This document shows, one piece after another, positions 14,390-29,100 of a stretch of DNA of 64,000 nt. The translations under genes were made by a program, and so were the position numbers. The stretch is from Dirofilaria immitis (lineage: Eukaryota; Nematoda; Chromadorea; Rhabditida; Onchocercidae), in assembly GCA_024305405.1 (NCBI GenBank), contig JAKNDB010000092.1, forward strand, positions 3,749,501 to 3,813,500, written 5' to 3'. Below the pieces are notes generated by a model. That model had not been told where the DNA came from, made no database searches, and saw only the letters and a program-made list of their open reading frames with translations. Every line of letters starts with the position of its first letter. The first letter of the stretch is position 1.

Positions 14390-14973
14390 AATTTTTAATC
14401 ATTGTATTTGATTAATTGATTTTTATGCAATTTAATTATATCGCTACTTTAAATTTAAGTTCATTCGGTAAATAAAGTTTATTGTTGTTTATTTAATGCT
14501 ATTTTATCTCAACTGATTGCTATCTTTCTTTATTTATATTTTCATGTGTGACTGAGTAATTGCAATAGGAAGATCTGATGTTTTTGTTGGAAGTAATAGA
14601 TTACGAAGTTGAATTGAATAAACATTGAAGGATTGATTCTGAATTTTGATGTATTTAATAAGTTGCTTTTCAGTGAAATAATCGCTCGAGCAGTGCTGCA
14701 AAATAAGCCTAATTTAGACGAGGAAAAGATAATCACTTTTCAGTTATATGATTTGATGAACTATAGTCAAATCTTAAAAACCATACAGCTCATGGAACTT
14801 CCCAAATTTTTTAGTTATGCATTATTTTGTTTTTTCTTTTCCTTTCTTAGAATTAATCGTTTTTCAAGAATTAATCAGGTGACAAAGAAGATGAGATTAG
14901 AAAGTTCTTATTTTGAATGAGAAATTTTTTACAGAAAATATTCATTTCTCAAAACTTTCCGAATAACTTCTCG
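14390..14973. other. Region between partial peptidase copy and acyl-CoA oxidase
   Basis: About 580 bp without a recognised gene. An open frame at 14633-14920 (+) exists but I cannot relate it to the oxidase or anything else. The first oxidase exon is open back to 14917, so its true start could lie anywhere from 14917 to 14983. Confidence 0.45.
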
Positions 14974-17900
14974 ATGATTTTCATGATACCATATCCGTTA
15001 ACTTTTACTCTTGAAACAAATATTGATTTATTGAAATATCGACGAATGGCACGATTCTATTGGCGTGATCTGCAGGAATGGCTGTACGGTTTGAAGAGTA
15101 TTCAGTTTAAGGTGAATAGCTGAAAACTTCCTGAGTGAAAAAAATGATTTTCAAATTATTTAAACCTTACGATTTGAGTTATTATCACATTTTTCAGCTG
15201 ATTTTATTTGGATGTGCAAAGGTTATTTTTTCTCGTATTTCCCACATGTTATAAATTTGGCTTTTTCTACCAGATAAAAAATCGCAGTGCAAAAATATAA
15301 TGTTTAATTAAAGCTACTCAGATATAGCAAATTTAAATTGATCCCTTCAATGCACACGATGAATTTGTAATTTAGGATAATGTTTTTGAAAAACTTCAAA
15401 CTGATAATATTTTTGCTCGCGATTGGCGAACATTAACAATGGATGAAAACCGTCAAATATGCAATCGATGGTGGAAACAACTTGTGGAATATAATTTCAT
15501 CAAATTTGACGGAGTCTGTTAGTTTATAATCTATTTTTATTATACTTATTATAATTTTAGCAAATGATAGCTTCAAAATTATATATGATCTTATTACTTT
15601 TAATAAAATGTTCTACTTTCAATTTCTCTTTCATCACACTATCAAACAATATTATAGCTCAAAACGGATCCTGAAAGATTTGTGGATTTCACAGAAGTGT
15701 TAGAAATTTTTGATCAAGGTCTGACAGCAAAATTTTATATAACTGCCATGTTTTATGTCACAGTATTATCAATGGGAACAAATCGCCATTATCATATACT
15801 CGAGAAATGCATGAACAATGAGGTTTTTATATTCAAGTGATCTCTTTCATTTCATAGTTTGTTCTCTTCCTTGAAAAATTTTGCTAAAATTTCATCATTA
15901 TCAATAAATTCATTGTGAGTGTACGGCAGATTTGCGAATCTACTCGTATCACTGATTGATTACATCAAAAAAAAAAAAATGAAGAGAAAGAAAATAGTTT
16001 ATATCATAACTTATATTTATCAAAGCAGTCAGTCACCACTGCGTTGAATTGAAGATCGTCGGCTGCTTCTGTTTAACGGAATTGTCACATGGATCAAACG
16101 CGAATTCAATCCGTACTGAATGCCATTATGATAAAGGTCAATTCGTGATGCACTCTCCGGATGATGAAGCAATCAAATGTTGGGCTGGCAATTTGGGTTC
16201 GTTCCTATTATATTTTCTGATTTTATTACTCTTCACTACTTATTTCTTAACATTATCAAATTAGAGGATCGAATAAAAGTTTTTATCATCTATATCAACT
16301 TTTTTTTAATAATTATATGATTATTTAAAGAAAAAAAAACAGTATTTATCATTGTTATTTACTTAACTGTAATTAATTTTCTATTATTATAAATGTTCAT
16401 TACAACGACAGCAATGATAACGATAATCTTTACTTTAATAATCTCGTTATTATTCCATATCATTATACTAAATTACTTACCTTTTCACAGGTGAAAACGC
16501 AACTCATGCGATTATTTTTGCTCAACTTTATATCAATCACACATTCTATGGATTGCATGCATTTTGCATACAAATTCGTCATTTGAAAAACATGATACCT
16601 TTAAAAGGTATAATAATAGGTGATATGAAGGAGAAAACAGGTGCTTGGAATGGTATCGACAATGGATGGATGAAGTTTGATAAGCATCGATTTCATTTAG
16701 ATGCATTACTAAATCGTATAGCAACAGTTCATCCGGATGGAATTTATCAGTCTGCTGTTAAGGTCATAATGAACTCAATTTTTAATTGGAAGTATTCACT
16801 TCTTGCTTAATTTAATTATAATATTTATTCAGTTGATTTATAAGAGATTTCTTTTATTATTTCTTATTTCAGAATATCAAGGAGCAACAATTGGCAAGTT
16901 TGGCCATTTTATCTATCGGGCGTGCAGCAGTTGTTGGAAAAGGTGTAGTTGCAACCCGACTTGCTGCCGTGATAGCAACACGTTATTCGGCTGTTAGGAA
17001 GCAGTTTCGTGCAGCGAATGATGCAGGTTTCTATCTTCCATCGATGAATACTTTTCATAATTTTAGAAATCCAACAAAAGAGAAAAAAAGTTGAAATTGA
17101 AATAGAAACTTCGACATCTTTTACAGTGACAGATCGTTCTCTGCATGCAATAATATGCATAATTTATTCTATTTTTATTCGCATTCTATTGTATTATTGT
17201 TATCAGATTGAGAAATTTTTTTAAATGTCAAATATCAAAATAATCCAATTTCGAGATTTTTAAAATTTCATCACTTGATTGCTTCTTAAAAATCAAAATT
17301 CTAAAATTAATAGATAATTTGCTCTATTAGTTATTCTTCATTGTTATTGATACCATCTGTTATTATCATTGTTACATTTCACAAGAAAATGTTTATCATC
17401 TTCCAGAAGAACGATCAGTCATCGAGTATTCCATGCAACAGCATCGATTATTCCCGCATATCGCAACATCAGTGGCTTTGACTATTTTCTATCGCAAATT
17501 TATTTCTATTACTTATAAGCACTTCGTGCGTTGTGCTGAGAATGAAAAATTTCTATATGAGGTTATTTAAAATTAATTTAAGCAATATTTTTATCCAATG
17601 AGAGATTTTTTAGAATTTAATCAAAATTTTCATAAAATCATCCTGTTATTTAATATTTCATCCATATCAGAAAGCAATGATTAATGTCAATGCTATAATC
17701 ATCAAATATAATCATTTGGGCAATCTCAATTGGGAACTCAGGAAGATACAATGCAATCATTTGGAAATTCTTAGCAACATCAGACAATATAATTATACAC
17801 TTAATAATTCAAGCTTCTAGTTGATGCTATCACGAGAAATATGGATACTTAGTTGTGCAGCAAAAGTAATATCAACGGAAGAAGGTGTCAGTGCTTTGGA

Positions 17901-19478
17901 TAATGCTCGTCTCGCTTGTGGTGCCTATGGGTTTGTTGACATTTTATTTTGTTTGAAAATTTTAACTAAAAAATTAACTTATCTATTATACATCATAACT
18001 CCATACGATGTTTTTTGCATAAAAGAATCACCAAAAATAATTCAAGGTTACAGTAGAATTTACTTGTTGCACCTCTAGAATTTTCTAAAAGTATTTAATA
18101 TTTGGTTATAGATTATAAAGTAACTATAAACTCTCTAAAAACTTTCGATGATTTAATGTAAGGCAAAATTCCATTTTATTAAAAAATCTAGTCTAGGATT
18201 AAAGGATGTTCTTCTATTTTTTGAGTGTATTTTAATATATTCATTTACTATTTTTTCAGATTTTTAAAAAGTTCAAGATTGAATGATCTTCGGGATGCTT
18301 TCGATCCATCACGCACTTTTGAAGGTGATAACAATATTTTAATGCAACAAGTAACCTATGCATTGCTTTCTCTATCGGACAAAAATTCATACAGCTGGAA
18401 TGATTCGCCTCTCGGAAGTTTGCTGTTTTTAACTGCGACGCCAGAAAAATTTTCGGTTTGGCAAAATGATCCTTTGGAAGGTTTTATTCGTATTATTTCT
18501 CATTAAAGAATAAAAATTCCAATATTAAAGTCCAAGTTCTATTCTGCGTGATAATGACATTATAATTTGCCCAACAAAATACGAGTAATATATTTTTCAA
18601 TTTCTTACACTTCAATAAGTTTCGATTTGAATTTAAAGTTTTTTTATTCACATTGATTTTAACGAATACTTTCGACATTGTTTATTTTATTGTTTCACAG
18701 TAAGAAATTGCTGCATTCTTAAACTATTCAATCTATTATAGCTCAACAACTTAAAGCATGTTATTGATACTAATTAGTATTTTAATGCACCATAAGTTAG
18801 CCTTTGTAATGCAGTAACGTGCTATACACCATTTGCCTTCAAGAACATCAGCATTATTTTATCTTCTGCTTGTTTATTTCTATGTATTCATAACTTATTT
18901 GTTATAGATATTTCAAAGCATACGTTTGGCTGCTGCATTTCCTCATCTCAGCAGTCAAAGAAGATATTAAAAATAAAGTTAATCAAGGATTTGATGAACA
19001 ACAAGCTCGAATGGAAGCACAAGGTGAACAATACAGGATGATAACGTATGCTTATTGTGAACTAACCATATTAAACTTTTTCGAAAATCCTTGCAAAAAG
19101 CTCCGGAAAATATTCGAACAGTTTTACATCGACTGGCTGCTGTATATGCTTATAATTCCATCGATAAGCACATCGCGACACTTTATATTGGTTAGTAATA
19201 AATAAATAGCAGTAGTAAGAAAACAGTTAATTACATATTTGGTTTTGGAATTTAAAAGAGAAGCTACAAGATAATATGAACGAATTTCTAGGTGGTTACT
19301 GTATGGGTGGAGAATGGGGTAACACTGTGAAAAAACGTCTCCGTGAATCAGAGGCAACGATTCTTTCTGATGTTATCTCAATATGTGATACATTGGCTCC
19401 TCCAGATTTCCTTTGCATTCCATATTAGGATTTAGTGATGGTCAAGTCTATCAACGTCTTATTCAATATTTTATGTAA
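14974..19478 (+). CDS. Acyl-CoA oxidase, ACOX3-like
   Basis: A peroxisomal-type flavoenzyme that would oxidise acyl-CoA to 2-enoyl-CoA with release of H2O2. Exons: 14974 (start uncertain, 14917-14983)-15111, 15376-15513, 15658-15822, 16055-16196, 16491-16762, 16873-17026, 17407-17561, 17821-17930, 18260-18480, 18908-19190, 19292-19478. Family landmarks are [13 protein letters not shown] (flavin/substrate region), [12 protein letters not shown], an arginine-rich YSAVRKQF helix, [20 protein letters not shown] and LAPPDF near the C-terminus. Two frame breaks sit at homopolymers: the A-run 19095-19099 and TTTCC at 19407-19411. A third, between 18480 and 18908, needs one extra base at the GG of the donor. 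With frames restored the protein ends in QYFM, with no SKL-type peroxisomal signal. The segment that in human ACOX3 reads ECREACGGHG reads [11 protein letters not shown] here, so the usual active-site glutamate is not obvious. Whether it is active or a divergent paralogue is open. Confidence 0.9.
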
Positions 19479-19752
19479 TTCCCTGCATCAACTAATGACG
19501 AGAATAATTATGTGAAATGTAAGAGTTATTCTAATGATATAATGAGATGACCTGTCTAGTAGCCTCCGGCTTCTATTTTAAAGCTTACTGAATTCAGATT
19601 TTCACAAATTTGAATGATATGCTTTATTATGCAATTATAAATTATTAGTGAATACATACAGTTGCACTATTTAACAATATATGATTACATCGTCTTATCT
19701 TTCCAATACTATATTTAATGATACTGCAATGAAGAAATTTATTGAATGATAC

Positions 19753-22700
19753 TTAACAGTAAATGAAGTTTTCGAGATTCATTTCCGTCTCTTCTTCTAA
19801 ATCACAATATTTGGCAATATAAGGCCAACCGTGTCGTAAAGTTTTCAATTGTCGACGACAGTGCAATGGTACCGGAGATCTATAACATAGTAGTTGCACT
19901 GAATTGAAAGATCAATCCATATCAATCGATTCATGTTTCATTTGCATTAATTTGTTAGTAATTTCGACAGGCAAAATTTTAACGTGTTTAATTGAAATTA
20001 ATTTATGGGTCATATTAAATTGAATGACAATAAGAAGCGTATAAAGTGCTTAACGAAGACTGAATGTACTTATATTAGCGACAAATTTTCGCAAATTATA
20101 TGAGATAAAACTTACGCATACCAACTGCTGCTAACGGTACATCGCGGACATTTTACATGCAAAGCAGATGAGAGAATAGTTTGATTTATGTAAACCTTCG
20201 CGAGCAACTCATTCGGTACTTGAGGTGCCTTAAAAATAAATAAATGCTCAAATTTGAACAATTTTCTAATTTTTTCAATAACTATTACATTCTGAATGGC
20301 TTATAATTCCATATCTCATAAAGAAAATGATAAGCAAAGAGGTCATAGTGGAAATGAATGATAGTTGGATAAGCCAAATATGAACTTATGCTTTAGTTCA
20401 AAGTTGTCTTTGAATGTGATCTCGATAAAAGTCAATTTTGATTCTACTTAACACTAATCTTTGATTTTTTTCTGAATTCACTAACATTTAAGAAATTAGG
20501 TTATTTTCGATAGAAGCTGCAAAGTAAAATGGCATTTGAAATGGGTAACACATAATCTCTTGAAGGATATCAACTTACTCGAGTATCTGCTTCAGATGTA
20601 ATGTATTCATAGGGCATCGGAGTACCAAACAAACCACCACAACTTAACGGTGATATACGTTCGTTGTCGTAGATTTTCTGAGCAGGGCCTTCTAATAGTA
20701 AGTTGTGACAGGGTATCTAAATAATTTCCAAATATTTCATGTAAACGCATCGAATCTAAACCAAAGCATTCAGATCTTCGTTAAAAATCTTTGAAGCATA
20801 AATAAAAGAAAAAAGAAATTTAATTAGGACGAAGAAAGATTGATATCCAAAGTATTTTCAATGGCTTATCATATCATATGTAATGCTTAACTAATAAGAA
20901 AAAATTTCTCAAATTTTGAGAACTTTGCCTTCCTTTATTCTAAAGCTTTGCAAATGCAATCAGCACAATAAGAGTATGAGAAAAGCGGAATTAAAATCCA
21001 TCATGGAAAAATGAGCTTATTAATGGGAGAAATAACGTACCATATGTATCTTGTGAAGACATTTCGATACATTTGTTAATGTTTTTGGAGCGACCATATT
21101 TTGCACCACTACCGTAGTGACTCCTACATAAATCCTGTAGTAAATTATGGTATAATAAATTTCATATTTTTATTTTTATAACATTGTTTATTCATTTCTA
21201 TTTCTAAATATATCGAGTATGATCATTATTGGCTAATGATAAGCTGGTTTCTATTTACAAAACGGTACTCTAACTCTGCAGTATTCTTGCATCCGCTCCC
21301 TCAGAATACGGTATTCGTTAAGCGATTAACTGTTGTAAACAGAAATAAAGAAAGTTAACATCAATCGTTATTTAATTCCTTTTCAATTCTGAATATATTT
21401 TGAAATTGGATAAAAAGCAGTAATCTATGTTCTCATCATGTGTACATTTATTCTTATCATTGAATTAGTTGAGAGAAGTAATATATAATTACATAGTTCA
21501 TTTGTTCTGGTTTCTCCCAGATGGGTTCATATTCACATTTGTAGAAATTCAATTTATACTGCTCAGTTTCTTTCCAACTATTTTCAGTCTTCACTATTTC
21601 CATTGCCTTCTGCAATCAACTTAAAGAACATTTAATTAGCTTGTAATGACTACACTATTCTTTCACTAGTCAATATAGTATTCTTCAGATTAACTAGAAT
21701 TATAGTCATTATTTGAGAGACAATAATTAATTAGGAGTGATAACGCATTGGATTTATCCATATTATCGAACTGAAAGATATATTCAAAATCATCAAATTC
21801 TATTTATGATATAATGAGGTCAATTTGATTAGTATCGTTATCAAATGCCTTCGTTCAGTTTCTAATTATTATTTAAAATAAAGATATTTATAAGCTGTTT
21901 TACTATTATCAAAGGAAGGATATGGTGAAGTTACTCTTTGATCTGAAATCAACGAAGTCGAATAAATTTGTATTGATCCTCTGAAGGAAAAATGAATGTA
22001 AATGATTTAGATGAAATAATAGCTTTTCTTTTCCTGCTCCTTTCTTCTTAAATTTTGATTTTATAAATGGTAAATTTCTGATTTATCGCTACACAAATGA
22101 TAACATTTTCAGCTTCATTTAAACTGAAATTAGATTTGCTTACTTTTGAATGAACTGATTTGTCATGGAGATTATACTTATTATTCAAGGTTTCACAGTT
22201 TCGTAAAATTAGTCTATTCCAAATTCTACGTTTTAAAAAGCAAAGTACTTTAATGAAAGATGAATTCAATATTGCTATCGACCATTGTTTGATTTAAAAA
22301 AATCTCAAAATCGTAATTTCTTCTAATATATTAAGGATTCTATTGAAAAATCACTAATAAAATTGTTGAAAAATAAAAAAGATAATGGGAAAAAATGAAA
22401 TAGGTATTTAAATAAATCAAAATGAGGAAAAAGAAAAAAAACAAATAAATTATTTATTGTTAACAATCATAGAGTTGTGAGATAATATTTTAATCATTTT
22501 TTAGTGTTTCGATGTTTCAATTATTATTCGCTATTTCATTATGATTTTAATCGTTTGTCATTTCATAACGATTTTAATTACTGCCATTTTATAAAGATTT
22601 CTTTTTAGATTTTCATGTATGATGAATTTATCAGTTGCAATATACTAAGTGAGTGTCAAACTTCGTAAAAAACTAGCAGAGAATATAAAAATATTGCAAG

Positions 22701-23290
22701 TGTCAATCCAAAAATCAACTTGACGAAAGAAAATACCACGTGAAAATATAAACATTATGTTCCAAGTAAAAATATAAACATTAGTAAATTAAATTAAATA
22801 ACACGTGAAAAAGAATATATAAAAAGAATTTAAATAGAAATATGCATGAATATGAATAAAGAAAAGATTCCATACTGAAAAATTTCTTATATTAAATTAT
22901 TTGTGCAATGAAAAATTAAAATAAAGTGAGAATAAAATGAATTACTAACATATCATCTCAGTAAAAATACAAACAATTCAAAATTGAATTCAAAGATTTC
23001 AAAAAATAATTTGGATAGTTCTATAAGTATTTCTCACACTTTTCATAATCTACATGTATTCTCGATCAATATTTGATGATGCTGTATGCAAGTTGCAGAT
23101 TATAAAAGTATTGACTAAAGTTGCAAGTATAAAAAATGAACCATCTCCTTTGCGCGAGCCAGAAGAACAGCGTCAATAGAAGTAGAAGACCGATGAGAGC
23201 CAGAAACTCTGACAAAAGGAGAACGTAACATTGTTTACGGCGTAAGATGTAGCGTAGAAAACGTTCTTGTCGACTACGTCGAGAAGACAT
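19753..23290 (-). CDS. Unrecognised single-pass membrane protein with Cys-containing ectodomain
   Basis: I do not recognise this family. Exons on the minus strand: 23290-23142, 21609-21493, 21134-21041, 20716-20579, 20228-20116, 19879-19753 (TAA). The first encodes a very basic N-terminus (MSSRRSRQERFLRYILRRKQ), then a membrane segment (LLLSEFLALIGLLLLLTLFF) followed by WLAQRR, which suggests an N-in (type II-like) topology or a signal anchor. Later exons carry spaced cysteines (YKCEYEPIW, PCHNLLLEG, SCGGLFG, KCPRCTV, LHCRRQLK) and end in an acidic tail (DLEEETE). Phases agree between the last three exons. The joins 23142/21609 (needs one extra G at the donor) and 21041/20716 do not agree as written, so the middle of the model is provisional. 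The gene is convergent with the oxidase, 274 bp apart. Confidence 0.6.
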
Positions 23291-26107
23291 TGATTTGCTT
23301 CTCTGAAAAGTATTACTTTGAATGATGCATAATTTTTAATTCGAAGATTTTGAAATGATCCAAAGATGTTTAGAAAGAGCTTAATTATGAATTCTTTACA
23401 GCTTCAAAAACAAATTAAAACGTCATATTAGGAAATCCAAGAATATACATGACAGAATATGGTTGATGAAATAACAAGATAATAAAGGTAAAAATTTTTG
23501 CCATTCTACTACTGCATTATTTTACAGTTTAGGTAAATATGTGTCATCGTTATTGAATCGGACAAAATCAAAATTTAGAAATAATCACAGAAACAGCCAT
23601 GTTTCGACTGATCCTTCTTAGTTTGAAATGAACAATAAATGTAAAACCAACTGAAGTCGTAAGTTAAAAAAGTAAAAAATGCTATTCAAAGTGTAAAATT
23701 TTTCTTTTTGTCAAAAATTTTTCGAAATTCTTTTGTTTATAAAGAAAAAAATTTAAAAAATAAGATAAAAAATTTATAAGGAAAAGATATTAGCATATCA
23801 TTTGACTAAGCGACTGATCGGTAAAGAAACTTGATCGGAGAAGTGTCATTCGATCTTTCCATATACTAATATTTCTTTATATTTGTTAATAATATTAGTG
23901 TATAATGCTTTTCCCATCAAAATTTTAGTAAATATTACTTCGATATTTTTTATTAAATGCAACAAAAATTCGTTGATTACGATCAAAAGAATTTTAATTT
24001 GATGATTTTGTAATAAAAGCTTTAAAAACTTTTAAAATTATTGGAAAATAACTTTAAATCAATATCAAAAAATAAAAGAGAAAGAAAATTTAAGAAGAAA
24101 GCATAGTCATCATTAAACGTTATGAGTCAAACCAAACATATGAATCCTCACTAAGAGTTCCCTCTGAGAATTAAAAAAATGGATAAAATATTTTATAATA
24201 AGACAATTTGTGAGGAATTAAGCAGTTTGAAATTATTATTTACAAAGTGAAATGAAGTACTAAATTCCATACATATTGGTATTACTATTTTATCACTATT
24301 ATTGCTAAGATGATAAAGATAGGATTAATGAAGTTATTGAAATACTTATTTGATGGAGAATACTGCAAAAGATTTCACATATGGTGGTCAGCTACGAAAA
24401 AGATTCTAAAAAAAGCGAATTATCTGCGGGACAAAGTTTTCCTTAAAAAAATATATATTCTATTATGCCAGTTATCAATAAGATTAATTCCGATATCACA
24501 TCGTTCGATCTTACATCAAAATTCAATCTTTTTGCCAAATCAGCTATTGTATTATATCTTCAAAAGCATAAACGAGATGGTAAGTGATCTCCTTTTTGAC
24601 CGATGATTAATAATTTATTTTTCCTCTGATCGATCAGAAAACAATTAAAATTTAATCGATCTTGTATTCGATCAGTTGAATTCTCAATTTAATTTGTCCA
24701 TTTAATCTTATATTCAAGTTAGCAGTTTTATCTTAAACTCAGCCTTCTAGTAATGATTAATAATACGCTTTATAAGAGCAAATTATTAACTTTCCAAGAA
24801 ATTAGCGATTTCAAACGCTTATCGATTATCTTAATTTGATTGGAATGAATGATTAATTTATAAAGAAAAACAAACGAATATACTTGAACAATAACTAACT
24901 ATTTCAATGATTGGATTCTACGTGTCCTTCAGTTACACTAAGATTTGATGGCACAGATGCTGTAATACGACTCATTTATTATTTATTCTCGATATCCAAG
25001 GACCATTTCGAGAAAATAGTCTTGGCGGCCATGTTATTTAATTTTGTGGAATATATCTATCAATTTTGATGTTAACAAAGATCTATTGTGAAAAATTCCA
25101 TGACATAAATCATTCTTGCTATCAATTATAGCATTCTCGCTTGGCTTCCAATCTAATTCATATTTCTCTAATTAAGTTTTAATTTGAATTCACTTTCATT
25201 TTTATTTAATTGCTCATGGAATAAAAAGAAATGATAGTATGTGAATTATTGCTATGATTAAGAAATGGAAGTGTTAGTGTGTCTTCTATCGACGACTTTA
25301 TCATCTATTATCCGATTTCATTTTTGACATTAATCTTGATTGTAATAAAGAGATCAATATACAATTTAACGTTAACAAAAAAAAAAAAAAACTGCTACAA
25401 AGAAATGGATTCACGTTATTACGTCCAAACTATTTTTGCACTAAATCAGAGCAATTTCGTTGAATGATTACTTCAAATACACCTTTTTCTGTCATTTTTG
25501 CATACTTATTAATATCGAAGAGAAATGTTTTGGCTTACTACTGATATTATAATAACGATTAATTATCATATCATTTTATTGTACTTTCATATTATAGCTG
25601 TACAATGTTTGCAGTACAATTGTTTTACGTCGATCTAGTAGTACAGACAGAGAATAAATATTAAGCCAACTAATTAACCCTACCACTAATTGAAAACATG
25701 CAATTGTTAGAGACTGGCATCCCCTCCTCTCCCATAAAATCAAATGAAGTTGTTCAATTTCATGGTTTTTAGCATGCAACGGATATGTCACAGTTTTATC
25801 AACGTGAAAAAAAAACGCTCTCGAAACTCGGGATGTGTGATGAAGAGCGGAAGGCGGATTGAGGTGAATATGGGTGTTTTGTTGTAAAATAGGAGACGCT
25901 GTTAGGACTGTCGGTAAATTATGAAATCAAGTAATGGAAAGACAGACTGAAGAAATGCTTAAATATCTAAAGAAGGCGGTAGTGTCAGTAATTAAAATTG
26001 AAGGGAGCATCACGTATTTAGAGTTCACATAATTACTACTTCATGTTCATATCTTCATTATTTCAGGGGCTTAAATTAAAGGCTTCTCAGGACAGTCATT
26101 TGTATTG
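23291..26107. other. Intergenic, no gene seen
   Basis: About 2.8 kb of AT-rich sequence between divergent genes: the membrane protein on the minus strand and SUV3 on the plus strand, so both promoters should lie here. An open frame at 24310-24606 (+) has biased AT-rich composition and no recognisable domain. A TTTCAG at 26061-26066 is a candidate trans-splice acceptor, 41 bases before the SUV3 start. Confidence 0.5.
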
Positions 26108-29100
26108 ATGGGTAAAATGCCGCTACAGGTGGTAAGATGTCGTCCACCATGGATGTTCATTATGAATAGTAGTACTGATCAGAGACCATCCTTCATGCAG
26201 ACACGTCTTCTTCAACGTTCCCATAGTTCTACTGCACCGAGGAAGAATTCCATCTCTGTTCGTATCTTCTTTCTTCCATTCATTTGTATTTTTCAAATAG
26301 ACTTTACTTGTCACTCTCTGATTATTATTTCGAATTATAAAGGCTTCTACAAACAGCTACTAACGTTTACATTTTTAATCTCCTACGGAAGTATAATCAT
26401 GAAACTCTCCCGACTTAGTAATCTTATAAAACCTGTTATTTTTCAGAAAACTGTAACGATATTCATCCATCTTTTCTCCTCCATGAAATTTTTAATCTTT
26501 TTTGATATTTCAGTTGACAGGTTGCAATGAAAAACCCGGAAGACAACCGCTGAAGTCAGTTCTTGTTGGAAGCCGAAAGGTGAACCCCAATTAATTCAAG
26601 GCGAAAAAAATATGCTCCGATTATTTTAAAAGAAACGAAATATTCACCGATGGAGACAAGATTCGCAGCTAAAGTGGTACCCTTGGCAGCCACGACACGA
26701 AAAGCCAAGTTACGGAGTTTTATTGATATCGTACCACCTGCTCCGATAACTATTCCGAATTTGCCGAAAAATGAAACGGTATTTTTGGATTATTTGTCGG
26801 AAGTTTCTTTAGCTCTTATCTCCTTCAAACTTAACCATTTACATTATTCTCTTCTACTGCCTTGAAATTGGCGAGATAATGAAATGATTTAAGCCGAGAA
26901 GCAGAAATATTTTTCGTAATCTCGCTGGTATAGAATGATTTTTCAGAAGTCCAATTATATTGTTGCTAGATTTCATCCTCATCATTCACAAAGTCATTTC
27001 TAGGATGTTGTTGTTGATCTGAACAAAGATGACATTTCACGGGTTTTGGAGAATTTTGCGAGGAGGCCTTTGGTTCGGGAATTATCTGAACAGAATAATG
27101 TAAATAGGAAAATGTTTCATGCAACTTATAAGTATGTTTACTTTTGGCCTTAGCTGTCGAAAGATCATAATGGAGATTATATTAGGAAACATTTTTCCAT
27201 GTTCAGCAACCATAAAAAACATCTTATAAAAATATTTTCGTTTTCATTTTATTGGAAAAGGATCACATTGTGCGATTGATTTAGAAAACTTTTTAAGGAG
27301 CTTTCGAAACTATTGTTTGCATGCATCACCATTGGATCCATGTATTGCTGTTATAATCAGTGATATTTTGAGTAAAGGTAAACATTTTTTCGGTTCTGTC
27401 AGTTCAGTGAAATTATTATTTGATAAAGAATGATGTATTTTATGAGATAACAATAATTCGTGTACTTGATTTGCATATTAGATTTAATTTTTGGTTTACC
27501 AGAAAATCAAAAGTTTTAAAAATTTGTATTCCATTGACAATATGAAAAAGCATTCATGCTTTAGTGATTATCTTCAGCACGTGATGTCGACAGTATATAT
27601 CCGTATTTTATCGAACATGCCAAAAGAGTTTACCCACATTTGGAATGCGAGAAGGAGTTGAAGACCCTGAGTGATCTGACCAAACCGCATAATTGGTATC
27701 CGAAAGCCAGGAATTGTTCAGGAAAATACATTTTCATGCAGGTACTGAATTTGCATTTTTATAGAGAATCGTTATCATTTCAAGTCGTCGTCAGCAAGAT
27801 TTCTACGACTAAAAAACTGTGCTGATTAAGTAGCAAAAATTTAATAAGTAGCTGGATGAGATGGTGTACGATCAACTTAAAGATGATCTTAAAAAGTCAG
27901 TTCATATCATATGACTGCATGAATGATTGGATGTCTTTTTAATAAATAGTTGCAATGAACCGGTAAATGAATGATTAATATTTGCATAAAATAATAAACA
28001 TATAGTATGTTTTACAGGGCCAACTAATAGTGGCAAAACATATGAAGCACTTCAACGATTCTATCAAGCAAAAACAGGCTTTTATTGTTGCCCGTTAAGG
28101 TTACTTGCCAACGAGGTGTGTCAAAAAACTAATGAACAAGGTTTGTTATCATTTTGAATTTACTTATGGCTCTGTCTCTTAAATTTGAGACTATCTGAAT
28201 TTAAGTTTAACAATCAAAATTTCTATTTTATAAGGCATAAAATGTGACATGATTACGGGCGAAGAACGACGATATGCGATTGATGCTGATAGCCCTTCAA
28301 CTCATGTTGCTATGACTGTTGAAATGGTGCCTGTTGATGTAAATGTAGAAATAGCCGTGATTGATGAAATTCAGATGTTACGTGATCAGAGCCGTGGTTG
28401 GGCTTGGACAAGAGCTCTACTTGGTATTGCTGCAGAAGAGGTTCTCTTGTTAACATTATTCTTATCCATTCCTTATGAGAATATTTTCATTAACTTTAGA
28501 GACATTTCTATGAGTTATCATTCAACAGTGTTTTTTTTTCGCTTTACTTATTTTTGCCTTATTCCCAGCATATATACCTATAGTCTACATTGCTTGTATG
28601 GGCTTATATTTTTTTATCTGAGAGTGATCGATTTCGCGCGGAATTCAGAATTTTAATTGTTTTTCGCGATAAGAAGTTTGACGGAAAAGAATTCCATTAA
28701 AAAAGTAATCTCAGCTTTTAGATTCATCTTTGTGGTGAAGAAGCAGCAGTCGATATTGTACGTGATTTACTAGATCCTATTGGAGAACATGTAGAAGTAC
28801 ATTATTATGAAAGAAAAACACCTCTTACAGTGAGTAAAGAGGCTCTGAGGACGCTTAATAATGTTCAGGTTAGTGATACATCATATGATTTATGAGTCTT
28901 TAATCATTAGATAGCATTTATGATAAAACTTTCCACGCTTATAATAAAATCAATCATTTGTACGTGTAATTGATTTAAGGTTCGCTTATGATGTTATTTG
29001 ACCAAAATAATACACACACACATACATTAATATGACATAATTATTATTTATAATAATTTTTAATAATTCTTAGCGGTGGATCACCTGGCTCGTGGATCGA

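Noticed and set aside
14633..14920. Open frame directly upstream of the oxidase
   Set aside because: It does not align with the oxidase N-terminus and ends before the first recognisable exon; no domain seen.
24310..24606. 98-residue open frame on the plus strand
   Set aside because: AT-rich composition, no family resemblance and no start context; treated as chance.
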